DNA of 64,000 nucleotides from Streptococcus sanguinis (GTDB lineage Bacteria > Bacillota > Bacilli > Lactobacillales > Streptococcaceae): contig NZ_CDMW01000001.1 in the NCBI RefSeq assembly GCF_001078705.1, forward strand, positions 377,106-441,105. Direction: 5' to 3'. Positions 16,990-24,584 of this stretch are shown piece by piece; within the stretch, counting starts at the first letter, position 1; every line of letters begins with the position of its first letter. The position numbers were made by a program, and so were the translations under genes. The notes under the pieces were generated by a model. The model was given only the letters and a program-made list of their open reading frames with translations. It searched no databases and was not told where the DNA came from.

Positions 16990-18057
16990 TTGAAAGACTT
17001 AGAAAAAATTATTGAGCAGATTCTTCCGATAGATAAAGACAAGCTTCAAGAAGGCCAGCGCTACTGTGATCAGCTAGGAAAGCCGCCAGGTTCCTTGGGA
17101 AAGCTCGAAACTATCTATGCTCGCTTGCATGCCATGTTTTCTGGTTCGATTGATTTGGAGAAGAAGATTGTTCTCGTCTACGTGGCAGATAATGGCATCG
17201 TGGCTGAAGGCGTTTCTGCCAATCCTCAAGAAACGACCTATACTGTTGCTTGCAATATTCTAGCAGGGAAGTCAGGCTTGTGTGCTATTTCCAAGCATGC
17301 TGGTTCAGACATCTGCCTGGTAGACATTGGCTGCAAGAAGGATATCTTTGAGGAGAATAGGGACAAGGTCTGTCATGGGACACGCAATATGCTCGAGGAG
17401 CAGGCCATGACTCGCGAGCAGGCTATAGCGGCAATTCTAGTCGGCTACAGGAAGACAGAGGCTTTGATCAAAGACGGCTTTCGTCTCTTTGGAACAGGGG
17501 AAATGGGGATTGGCAACACCACCACCTCGGCTGCTGTCATTGCGGCAGTTCTCGGTCTCAAAGCAGAAGACGTCACAGGCTATGGAGCTGGTCTGACTCA
17601 GGATATGAAGGCTCATAAAACTGCCGTTATCCAGCGGTGTTTGGATTGCCACGCTCCTTATGGAGATATTCTGGATCTGACCGCTAAGCTTGGTGGGCTA
17701 GATATGCTGGCTATGGCAGGCACTCATCTTGCCTGCGCCCGCTATCAGCTGCCTTGTGTAGTGGATGGTCTTATCTCTCTGACGGGGCTTCTGATTGCCC
17801 ATCAGCTGACTCCTCATGTCTTGGATTATACGTTTGCTTCCCATGTTTCGACAGAGCCTGCCTACAGACTGGTCAGTGACTTTTTAGGACTGGAGCCCAT
17901 GCTTTTGCTGGACATGCGACTGGGTGAAGGCTCGGGCTGTCCTTTGGCTTTCTTTCTGCTGGAAAATGCTGTTTATACCATGGAGCATATGCCAACCTTT
18001 GCAGAAGGTAGCTTGAAAGAAGAAGATTATGTTGATATTCGCAAAAATGTGACTTAA
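16990..18057 (+). CDS. cobT: Nicotinate-nucleotide:DMB phosphoribosyltransferase
   Basis: 355 residues if translation starts at TTG 16990, which has GGAGGAG nine bases upstream; a longer ATG reading at 16951 overlaps pduX without a ribosome site. D-N-G-I-V-A-E-G near 60, G-E-M-G-I-G-N-T-T-T-S near 165 and a G-E-G-S-G near the C-terminus are CobT hallmarks. The enzyme activates the lower axial ligand base of cobalamin as alpha-ribazole phosphate. Confidence 0.92.
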   Translation: MKDLEKIIEQILPIDKDKLQEGQRYCDQLGKPPGSLGKLETIYARLHAMFSGSIDLEKKIVLVYVADNGIVAEGVSANPQETTYTVACNILAGKSGLCAISKHAGSDICLVDIGCKKDIFEENRDKVCHGTRNMLEEQAMTREQAIAAILVGYRKTEALIKDGFRLFGTGEMGIGNTTTSAAVIAAVLGLKAEDVTGYGAGLTQDMKAHKTAVIQRCLDCHAPYGDILDLTAKLGGLDMLAMAGTHLACARYQLPCVVDGLISLTGLLIAHQLTPHVLDYTFASHVSTEPAYRLVSDFLGLEPMLLLDMRLGEGSGCPLAFFLLENAVYTMEHMPTFAEGSLKEEDYVDIRKNVT

Positions 18058-18069
18058 AGGAGGAAAAAT

Positions 18070-18669
18070 ATGCAACTCTATACAAAAACAGGTGACAAGG
18101 GCTTGACTAAGCTAGTTGGCGGCCAAAGTGTCGCCAAGGATGCAGAACGAGTTAATGCTTACGGAACCATTGATGAGCTTAACTCTTGGATTGGTTATAC
18201 CATTACCAAGCTGGACAAGGATGATAAGCTGAGAGATGAGCTGCTCCAGCTGCAGCATTATCTCTTTGACTGTGGTTCAGACCTCTCTACGCCTCAGGGA
18301 GTTTACCCTTATAAGGTCGATCAGCAGCTGATTGACTGGATTGAGGAGAGGATTGATACCTACGCAGAAATTCCACCAGCTTTGGAAAGGTTTATCCTGC
18401 CGGGCGGCGACGAGATTGCTTCCATGATCCATGTGGCTCGGACCATTGCAAGACGGGCAGAGCGTCACATCGTAGGGACCATGTGGACTACGGAAATTAA
18501 CAATAATGTCCTAATTTTTGTCAATCGTCTGTCAGATTACTTCTTTGCCTTGGCTCGAGTAATCAACTTTACCAAACATCAAGAAGATGTGGCCTATGAA
18601 AGAGGTGCCAAGGTCTTCCACAATATCACCAAGGCGGATGTTGAGCGTTGGGCAAGCAAGCGCCAGTGA
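18070..18669 (+). CDS. pduO: PduO-type ATP:cob(I)alamin adenosyltransferase
   Basis: 199 residues behind AAAGGAGG. Y-T-K-T-G-D-K-G at 4-11 is the PduO ATP-binding N-terminus, and T-I-A-R-R-A-E-R-H near 130 with N-R-L-S-D-Y-F-F near 155 are the conserved PduO helices. It attaches 5'-deoxyadenosine to cob(I)alamin and makes the AdoCbl that EutBC needs. The C-terminal heme-binding domain of PduO of Salmonella is absent; this is the single-domain form. Last gene of the operon. Confidence 0.92.
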   Translation: MQLYTKTGDKGLTKLVGGQSVAKDAERVNAYGTIDELNSWIGYTITKLDKDDKLRDELLQLQHYLFDCGSDLSTPQGVYPYKVDQQLIDWIEERIDTYAEIPPALERFILPGGDEIASMIHVARTIARRAERHIVGTMWTTEINNNVLIFVNRLSDYFFALARVINFTKHQEDVAYERGAKVFHNITKADVERWASKRQ

Positions 18670-18685
18670 TAAAAAGAAACAGAAA

Positions 18686-18737
18686 AAGTTCTGTCTTTCC
18701 AATTCGGACTTTACCGAGTCTTGTAAGGACAGAACTT
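18686..18737. terminator. Bidirectional terminator between pduO and the antisense eut RNA
   Basis: AAGTTCTGTCTT pairs with AAGGACAGAACTT (one bulged G). Plus-strand tail TATTTT ends pduO. The minus strand has TTTTTCTGTTTCTTTTT, a strong U tract, to end the minus-strand RNA. Confidence 0.8.
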
Positions 18738-18766
18738 ATTTTAATCTTCGAAAAAGAAAGCAGCCT

Positions 18767-18808
18767 ATACATCATTGTATCTTCATGCTAAGCTTCGTTG
18801 ATTAGCAC
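18767..18808 (-). promoter_or_regulatory. Paired ANTAR-type hairpins in the antisense RNA
   Basis: P1 (18808-18785): GTGCTAA/TTAGCAT stem, one mismatch, a C-G pair closing hexaloop AACGAA. P2 (18780-18767): ATAC-AATGAT-GTAT. Both loops have A1 and G4, four bases apart. They would capture EutV. Confidence 0.65.
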
Positions 18809-18969
18809 TAGCTTTCCAATTATTGACTCTGCTCCTTTGCAGAAAGACAAGAAAAACCTCATCTTTAGAAAATTAACGTACTTAAACGTAGAGTCAATAA
18901 TGGAAACTAAGCTAAAATGTTTGTTCCAAACTGACATCACTACCTTACATCGAGGCATGAAATCTACTA

Positions 18970-19080
18970 AAATTTAAGAATAAAGACCTGACTTAAAGCC
19001 GAAAAGCTTATCACAGTGGCGGGACCGCGCTGGATTTGCACCAGACTTCCATATCCTTAAAAGTACTAAAATCAATTTCC
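18970..19080 (-). promoter_or_regulatory. Adenosylcobalamin riboswitch aptamer
   Basis: On the minus strand the core reads GGAAGTCTGGTGCAAATCC, then a GCGGTCCCGCCACTGTGA block, matching the cobalamin aptamer pattern GGAA-n4-GGTG-n-AA-n-TCC / GC-GGTCCCGCCACTGT; AAGTCAGGTC further on resembles the B12-box end. No coding gene follows in this orientation, so it does not control an ordinary mRNA. The exact boundaries are approximate. Confidence 0.85.
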
Positions 19081-19090
19081 TAGTAACTAG

Positions 19091-19119
19091 ATTGTAACAC
19101 CTTTCACAGGTAATTACAA
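19091..19119 (-). promoter_or_regulatory. Promoter of the antisense riboswitch RNA
   Basis: Minus strand TTGTAA (19119-19114), 17-base spacer, TGT-TACAAT (-10 at 19096-19091) with extended TG. It starts transcription a few bases before the aptamer. Confidence 0.75.
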
Positions 19120-19220
19120 GGAAAACGAATCAAATTTTAATAAAAATTTAATCCTTCAAATAAGCTTGGCTCTGCAAGGAGAAGCGGCACTAAAAACTTC
19201 TTATATTAATGACTTTTTTA

Positions 19221-19249
19221 TTGCCATGAAAGCGCTTTTGTGTTATAAT
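19221..19249 (+). promoter_or_regulatory. eutG promoter with cre site in the spacer
   Basis: TTGCCA (19221-19226), 17 bases, TATAAT (19244-19249) with TG extension. TGAAAGCGCTTTTG (19227-19240) matches 12 of 14 cre positions and fills the spacer, so CcpA would block RNA polymerase directly. Confidence 0.8.
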
Positions 19250-19256
19250 TCAATAT

Positions 19257-19354
19257 AGTACAAAGGGGTACTGAAGATAAATAAGCAATGAAGCTATATG
19301 AAAATGCTGTGACGTGTGTAGGGGAGCAGTCTTATTTTCATATAGCTTCTTTTT
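19257..19354 (+). promoter_or_regulatory. ANTAR dual-hairpin/terminator leader of eutG
   Basis: P1: AGTAC-AAAGGG-GTACT (19257-19272). P2: AGC-AATGAA-GCT (19284-19295). The terminator is a perfect 16-bp stem, GAAGCTATATGAAAAT (19290-19305) with ATTTTCATATAGCTTC (19334-19349), followed by TTTTT. P2 shares bases with the 5' arm, so EutV bound to P1/P2 prevents termination. Confidence 0.88.
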
Positions 19355-19387
19355 GTTTAAAAACAGATACAACAGAAAGGAGAAAAG

Positions 19388-20530
19388 ATGTATAAGATTT
19401 CCTATAAGACTGAATTGCATGTGGGCAAGGGCGCTCTGCAGCAATTAAGCCATTATAAAAACGAGCATATTTTAGTCGTTGCCGATCCTTTTTTGAAGAC
19501 ATCTGGCACGCTGGATGCTATTTTAGCCAACTTTGATGACAGCAATGATATTGTTGTTTTCACGGATATTGTGCCTGATCCGCCAATCGAAACAGTTGTG
19601 GCTGGTATCAAGAGTGCAGGAGACAAGCCAATCAGCATTGTGCTTTCTATTGGCGGAGGCTCTGCCATTGATGCTTCCAAGGCTATGTATTATTTTGCCA
19701 AGAAGCAGGGTGCCTTCTCAGAGGCCATTCTCATTGCCATTCCGACGACAAGTGGAACTGGATCTGAAGTGACCGACTTTTCTGTTATCACAGATGCAGA
19801 CAAAGGCACCAAGTATCCTTTGGTGACCAGTGAAATTCTGCCAGATGTTGCTATCTTGGATGCGGATTTGGTAATGTCTCTTCCTAGCAACATCACAGCA
19901 GATACAGGAATGGATGTGCTGACTCACGCTATTGAAGCCTATGTATCCACTGAAGCAACCGACTTCTCCGATGCCTTGGCTGAAAAGGCAATTAAGCTAG
20001 TCTTTGAATATCTGCCTAAAGCCTACAAAAATGGTCAGGATGTAGAAGCGCGTGAAAAGATGCACGCAGCATCCACTCTGGCAGGTATGGCCTTCAATAC
20101 AGCTTACTTGGGTATCAACCATAGTCTGGCACATGCGGCAGGTGCCAAATTCCATGTTCCTCATGGTCGTTTAAACAGTATTTTAATGCCCCATGTCATT
20201 CAGTATAATGCTGGTATCGATCTCAGTAATCGGGGCCGGCAGGCAGTGGACAAGACTGTAGCCAGCCGCTATCAGGATATTGCCAAACTACTGGGATGCA
20301 GTGCTTCAAGCCCTGTTTCAGGAGTAAGGCAGCTGGTTGAAGCTATCAAGAAGCTGCAGAGAAAGCTGGAGATGCCAACTTCTCTGAGAGAATACGGTGT
20401 GAAAGCAGATGTCTTTGCTCAGTACAAGGTAGAAATTTCAGAAGCTGCCCTGCATGATGGCTGTACTCCGACTAACCCTCGTGTCCCTACGGCAGAAGAA
20501 CTGCTTAAAGTATTAGAGAAAGCGTTTTAA
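19388..20530 (+). CDS. eutG: Iron-dependent alcohol dehydrogenase
   Basis: 380 residues behind GAAAGGAG. The Fe-ADH pattern is complete: GGGSAIDASKA near 90 for NAD(H) binding, T-T-S-G-T-G-S-E near 120, and metal ligands in D-V-L-T-H-A-I-E-A-Y (near 178), N-H-S-L-A-H (near 242) and a later H-V-P-H-G. It reduces acetaldehyde to ethanol and recycles NADH from EutE inside the compartment. First gene after the ANTAR leader; the next gene has its own promoter. Confidence 0.9.
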   Translation: MYKISYKTELHVGKGALQQLSHYKNEHILVVADPFLKTSGTLDAILANFDDSNDIVVFTDIVPDPPIETVVAGIKSAGDKPISIVLSIGGGSAIDASKAMYYFAKKQGAFSEAILIAIPTTSGTGSEVTDFSVITDADKGTKYPLVTSEILPDVAILDADLVMSLPSNITADTGMDVLTHAIEAYVSTEATDFSDALAEKAIKLVFEYLPKAYKNGQDVEAREKMHAASTLAGMAFNTAYLGINHSLAHAAGAKFHVPHGRLNSILMPHVIQYNAGIDLSNRGRQAVDKTVASRYQDIAKLLGCSASSPVSGVRQLVEAIKKLQRKLEMPTSLREYGVKADVFAQYKVEISEAALHDGCTPTNPRVPTAEELLKVLEKAF

Positions 20531-20539
20531 TCCTCTGAA

Positions 20540-20568
20540 TTGCTGTTATGCCAAAATTATTGTATAAT
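20540..20568 (+). promoter_or_regulatory. Promoter before eutS-eutV-eutW
   Basis: TTGCTG (20540-20545), 17-base spacer, TATAAT (20563-20568). No hexaloop pair or terminator follows before eutS, so the regulator genes could be expressed without EutV. Confidence 0.75.
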
Positions 20569-20626
20569 GATTAAGAGCATGCAGTACACTTCTGAACGTT
20601 TAAAATCATGAAGAAGGTTTACTAAA

Positions 20627-20971
20627 TTGGAAGAAAAACAAAGAATGATACAGGAATACGTTCCTGGGAAACAAGTGACCTTGGCGCACCTTATCGCCAA
20701 TCCCGATGAAGTCATTTTTGAGAAGTTGGGATTACAGGCAGAGATTATGGATGCGATTGGAATCTTGACGATCACTCCGAGTGAAGCGGCTATCATTGCG
20801 GTTGATATTGCGACCAAGGCTGCGGATGTTCAAGTTGGTTTTGTGGATCGTTTCAGCGGCTCTGTTGTGATGACAGGCGACGTTTCTTCTGTTGAGGCAG
20901 CTCTCATTGCCGTTTTACAAGGTCTGGAAGAGATTTTAGGTTTCTCCAGCACGGTCGTAACTCGGACATAA
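20627..20971 (+). CDS. eutS: Microcompartment shell protein EutS
   Basis: 114 residues from TTG 20627, nine bases after AAGAAGG. The N-terminal E[15 protein letters not shown] is highly characteristic of EutS/PduU, the circularly permuted BMC hexamer; the rest carries the BMC pattern [15 protein letters not shown]. It forms part of the shell facets and edges. Confidence 0.93.
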   Translation: MEEKQRMIQEYVPGKQVTLAHLIANPDEVIFEKLGLQAEIMDAIGILTITPSEAAIIAVDIATKAADVQVGFVDRFSGSVVMTGDVSSVEAALIAVLQGLEEILGFSSTVVTRT

Positions 20972-20994
20972 AAATAAAACTGTCGAGGGGAAGT

Positions 20995-21570
20995 ATGAAG
21001 GGCAGAATTCTAATTGTTGATGATGATCCAATCGTAAGATTAGATATTCGAAAGATCTTAGAAGCTGGCGATTATGAAGTGGTAGCTGAAGCATCTGATG
21101 GCTTTGAGGCTATTGATTTGTGTCAGAAATATCGTTGTGACTTGGTCATGATGGATATCAAACTGCCGCTTTTGGATGGTCTGACAGCAGGCAAGAAGAT
21201 ACTGGAAGATGCCTTGGCTTATAGCGTGATTCTACTGTCAGCCTACAGTGATGAGCACTATATCCAAAAGGCCAAAACCAATGGCATTAGTGCTTATTTG
21301 GTTAAACCTTTGGATGCCAAGTCCTTGATTCCGATGGTAGAGGTCTGCATTGAGAAAGGCCGCGAGCTACAACAGATGTCCAATGAAATGGTCAAGCTGT
21401 CGAAAAAGATAGACGATCGGATTGTGATTGAAAAGGCCAAAGGCCTACTGATGGCTCGTGATCATTTGTCAGAGCCAGAAGCTTTCAAACGCATTCGGAC
21501 AATTAGTATGCAAAAGAGAGTGCCGATGATTGAGATTGCTAAATTGCTGGTGCTCCAAGATGATGTGTAA
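20995..21570 (+). CDS. eutV: ANTAR response regulator EutV
   Basis: 191 residues. The receiver domain spans 1-120 with acidic pocket D9-D10 and phospho-acceptor D54, T/S switch and Lys in Y-L-V-K-P-L. A coiled-coil linker leads to the ANTAR domain (about 128-188: K-A-K-G-L-L-M, then three helices ending I-E-I-A-K-L-L-V). ANTAR domains bind paired hexaloop hairpins and prevent termination; EutV does so in response to ethanolamine sensed by EutW. The target hairpins are found at 13069, 19257 and 23016. The stop codon overlaps the eutW start by one base. Confidence 0.95.
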   Translation: MKGRILIVDDDPIVRLDIRKILEAGDYEVVAEASDGFEAIDLCQKYRCDLVMMDIKLPLLDGLTAGKKILEDALAYSVILLSAYSDEHYIQKAKTNGISAYLVKPLDAKSLIPMVEVCIEKGRELQQMSNEMVKLSKKIDDRIVIEKAKGLLMARDHLSEPEAFKRIRTISMQKRVPMIEIAKLLVLQDDV

Positions 21571-23006
21571 TGATGTATAAAGATAAGATAAAGCAGCTTT
21601 GTCAGGAACAGACAAATTTGGATGAGGCTGATATCGAGCATCTTGTCCAACAGGCTGACGAATTATTGAAAAACTCAGCTTATGCAAATGAAGATGTCTT
21701 CATTGACGTAAAGAATATCTTTTCGGAACATGCCATTGTCATCTTTCATAAAAAGCCGGAAAGCAAGCTCAGCTTGTACGAAAACTCGGTCGTGGGTGCT
21801 ATGGCCTATCTGGAAAATGAGCCAGGTGTTATCCGGACCTTGGAGACGGGTGCTCCTTCGATAGGGCTTTCGGCCAGATCGCAGGAGGGCTTAGCCATCC
21901 ATCAGACGGTCTTTCCGATAGTGAGAGAAGAGCGGGTCATTGGAACGCTGATTATCGAAAGAAATGCTCCTCAGACTTTACCGGACCACTTTTCTTTAGA
22001 TAAAGAGGACGACGATTTTGAGTTACGGAGCAATCCTGAGATTACAGCGCAAGAGCAGTTTGTTTTATTTGATTATATAGATGAAGCTTGTCTGATCTTT
22101 GACCGGGAGGGCTATCTCAAGTATTTCAATCAGGCTGCTGCTGATTCTTATCGCTATAAGCTAGGTTATATGGACTCGATTGAGGGAATGCACTATAGCA
22201 ATCTGGTCTTAGACAGTCTGCCTTTTGAAGAAATCCAGCAACTGGGACCGCAAGCCCCTCAAGAAAAACCTCACCAAGTTGAGGTACATTATGGCACTTA
22301 TTGCTTTTTGGTCAAGCGCTACCTGCTGGCTGAGAGTGAAAATGTGGTCATGATCTGTAAGGATATTACAGACATCAAGGAAAAGGAAGCGCAGCTCTTA
22401 ACCCATACAACTACCATTCGTGAAATGAACCATCGGGTAAAGAATCACTTGCAAACCGTTGTTTCCTTGCTGCGACTACAGGCTCAGCAAAGTCCAGGAG
22501 CAGACACCAAAAAAGCTCTTAATGACAGTATGAATCGTGTGCTCTCCATAGCGGCGACTCACGAGCTCCTGTCTTCTCAGCAGGATGACAGCATTCAGAT
22601 TGAGCATCTGCTGAAGAAAGTTATCGAAAATGTTCAGCGCTGTTTTTCTGGGCATAGGGAAATAGCCCTGACCTACAGCTTGGAACCGGAACTCTGTCTT
22701 GACAGCAGCCGGGCTACTTCACTGGCGCTAATCGTCAATGAATTACTGCAGAATAGCTATGAACATGCTTTTAAGGACAAAAAAAATCTAGAAAAACCGC
22801 AAATCCATTTGCAGGTTGGACTTAAAAATGATATAATAACTTTAAAAGTACTGGATAATGGTAGCGGTTACAATCAAGAGCATTCCTTTGAGAATCATCT
22901 GGGTCTGCTCTTGGTGGAGCGCTTTGTCCAAGGAAAATTGTTTGGAACCTTGTCTATCCACTCAGACCATGAGGGGACGATAACGACCATTCGTTTTAAA
23001 AAATAA
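21570..23006 (+). CDS. eutW: Ethanolamine sensor histidine kinase EutW
   Basis: 478 residues with no membrane segment, so a soluble kinase. N-terminal GAF-like and PAS-like regions occupy about 1-265, with a DHp domain around H288 (E-M-N-H-R-V-K-N-H-L-Q, the HWE/HisKA_2 type), N box in V-N-E-L-L-Q-N-S-Y-E-H and G box V-L-D-N-G-S-G near 430. It phosphorylates EutV when ethanolamine is present. Two ATGs occur in tandem at 21570 and 21573. Confidence 0.93.
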   Translation: MMYKDKIKQLCQEQTNLDEADIEHLVQQADELLKNSAYANEDVFIDVKNIFSEHAIVIFHKKPESKLSLYENSVVGAMAYLENEPGVIRTLETGAPSIGLSARSQEGLAIHQTVFPIVREERVIGTLIIERNAPQTLPDHFSLDKEDDDFELRSNPEITAQEQFVLFDYIDEACLIFDREGYLKYFNQAAADSYRYKLGYMDSIEGMHYSNLVLDSLPFEEIQQLGPQAPQEKPHQVEVHYGTYCFLVKRYLLAESENVVMICKDITDIKEKEAQLLTHTTTIREMNHRVKNHLQTVVSLLRLQAQQSPGADTKKALNDSMNRVLSIAATHELLSSQQDDSIQIEHLLKKVIENVQRCFSGHREIALTYSLEPELCLDSSRATSLALIVNELLQNSYEHAFKDKKNLEKPQIHLQVGLKNDIITLKVLDNGSGYNQEHSFENHLGLLLVERFVQGKLFGTLSIHSDHEGTITTIRFKK

Positions 23007-23015
23007 ATACTACCA

Positions 23016-23106
23016 GACTAACAATGATGTCAGTCGAAAAAAGCAATGACGCTTGAAGAATGTAAATGAACTCTGTTTGTTTGCATTGCTTTGAGCGTCT
23101 TTTTTT
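23016..23106 (+). promoter_or_regulatory. ANTAR dual-hairpin/terminator leader of eutA
   Basis: P1: GACTAAC-AATGAT-GTCAGTC (23016-23035), one A.C mismatch. P2: AAGC-AATGAC-GCTT (23041-23054). The terminator stem GACGCT (23048-23053) with AGCGTC (23094-23099) precedes seven T; its 5' arm is inside P2. Read-through from eutSVW into eutABC would depend on EutV. Confidence 0.85.
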
Positions 23107-23119
23107 GGAGGTTTTTAGT

Positions 23120-24553
23120 ATGTCAGATAAAATTTTGAGTGTGGGGCTTGATATCGGGACAGCCACTACACAGCTGATCCTTTCAGAGCTTACCATCGAG
23201 AATATTGCTTCTGTGTTTACTATTCCTCGTGTCTATATTACAGATAAAAAAGTTCTTTATAAAAGTGAAATTATCTTCACACCAATTTCGGATCAACTCT
23301 TGATTGAGGTGGATAAGATCAAAAACTTTGTTCTGAATGAGTATGCGAAAGCAGGCATTCAGAAAAAAGATATTCAGATGGGAGCAGTCATCATTACTGG
23401 TGAGACGGCTCGCAAGGAAAATGCCAGTCAGGTGCTCCAAGCACTGAGTGGCTATGCTGGGGACTTTGTCGTTGCGACAGCTGGCCCAGACCTTGAGAGC
23501 ATCATCGCAGGTAAAGGGGCCTGCAGCCATCAGTACTCTCAAGAGCATCATACATCAGTCGTCAATATTGATATTGGTGGGGGGACTTCCAATCTGGCAG
23601 TCTTCCGAGAAGGAGATGTGATTGATACAGGGTGTTTTGATATCGGAGGTCGGCTGATAAAGATGGATCCGCAGACCCAGCGGATTAGCTATATTGCTCC
23701 AAAACTGCAGACTATCATTGCAGAGCAGGGGCTTCAGCTGGCAGTTGGTGAAACGGTCCATCGGGCTGATTTGGATCGGCTGATTCAAGAAATGGTCTCC
23801 GTATTAGAACAGTCTGTAGGAATTGACAATCACAGTCCTTACTATGAGCTCCTACAGACCAACCACGGTCTCAAGTTGAACTATGATCTCCACTGCGTAT
23901 CTTTCTCTGGTGGTGTAGCTGATGGAATATACTTGGAAACGACCTCGGCGGATGATTTCCGCTATGGGGATATCGGTATCTTGCTAGGCAGGGCGCTGAG
24001 TAAATCCAAGATTTTTGATCAAAAGAAAGTCATCCAGTCAGCTGAGACCATCCGGGCAACCGTTGTTGGAGCGGGCAGCCATACGACCGATGTCAGCGGC
24101 AGTACCATTACCTACATCTCCGATATCCTTCCTATTAAGAACATTCCAGTTCTCAAACTGGCTGCTTCTGATGAGCATGAGGATAAGGAGGGACTGCAGC
24201 AGATTATCAGGGACAAGGTGGCCTGGTTCACACTGGAAAATGAAGTCCAGCAGGTGGCTTTGGCAATCAATGGAGAAAAAAGCCCAAGCTTCGCCCGGGT
24301 TTTGGAATACGCAGAGGCTATTGTCAAGGGAATGAGCGAAAGCATTGAAAAGAAAATTCCGTTGCTAGTGGTTGTCAGAGAAGATATGGCCAAGGTTTTA
24401 GGTCAATGTCTCTTTGCTCAGTTGCCTAAGGATTATCCATTTGTTTGCATTGACTCAGTGGATGTTCAAAATGGCGACTATATCGATATTGGTAATCCAG
24501 TCATTGAAGGATCGGTCTTACCGATTGTCGTGAAAACATTGGTGTTTAATTAA
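23120..24553 (+). CDS. eutA: Ethanolamine ammonia-lyase reactivating factor EutA
   Basis: 477 residues from ATG 23120 behind GGAGG; the upstream in-frame ATG at 23066 lies inside the terminator. V-G-L-D-I-G-T-A-T-T near 8 and N-I-D-I-G-G-G-T-S near 150 are phosphate loops of the ASKHA ATPase fold. EutA exchanges damaged cobalamin on EutBC for fresh AdoCbl at the expense of ATP. Confidence 0.93.
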   Translation: MSDKILSVGLDIGTATTQLILSELTIENIASVFTIPRVYITDKKVLYKSEIIFTPISDQLLIEVDKIKNFVLNEYAKAGIQKKDIQMGAVIITGETARKENASQVLQALSGYAGDFVVATAGPDLESIIAGKGACSHQYSQEHHTSVVNIDIGGGTSNLAVFREGDVIDTGCFDIGGRLIKMDPQTQRISYIAPKLQTIIAEQGLQLAVGETVHRADLDRLIQEMVSVLEQSVGIDNHSPYYELLQTNHGLKLNYDLHCVSFSGGVADGIYLETTSADDFRYGDIGILLGRALSKSKIFDQKKVIQSAETIRATVVGAGSHTTDVSGSTITYISDILPIKNIPVLKLAASDEHEDKEGLQQIIRDKVAWFTLENEVQQVALAINGEKSPSFARVLEYAEAIVKGMSESIEKKIPLLVVVREDMAKVLGQCLFAQLPKDYPFVCIDSVDVQNGDYIDIGNPVIEGSVLPIVVKTLVFN

Positions 24554-24584
24554 ACTTTTATTTACACAAAGGAGGAAGTAATCC

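Larger units (their letters stand above)
18670..19084 (-). ncRNA. EutX/Rli55-like AdoCbl-regulated EutV-binding RNA
   Basis: A promoter (19119-19091), cobalamin riboswitch (about 19080-18970), paired A1/G4 hexaloop hairpins (18808-18767) and a terminator (18737-18670) lie in this order on the minus strand. The same order defines EutX of Enterococcus faecalis and Rli55 of Listeria, in which AdoCbl shortage gives a long RNA that sequesters EutV and AdoCbl binding truncates it. Here the RNA opposes both pduO and eutG. Its length would be about 410 nt. An inverted repeat (18810-18830 with 18890-18913) closes the segment between riboswitch and ANTAR hairpins. Confidence 0.78.

Noticed and set aside
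18070-19120. Cobalamin riboswitch as a leader of pduO or eutG
   Set aside because: The conserved core is on the minus strand and points away from eutG and against pduO, so it does not lead either mRNA.
20531-20626. ANTAR hairpins before eutS
   Set aside because: I looked for A1/G4 hexaloops with stems of three or more pairs and for a terminator; none was found in this gap.
23066-23119. Longer EutA start at ATG 23066
   Set aside because: It lies inside the terminator arm of the antitermination leader; ATG 23120 has GGAGG at seven bases.
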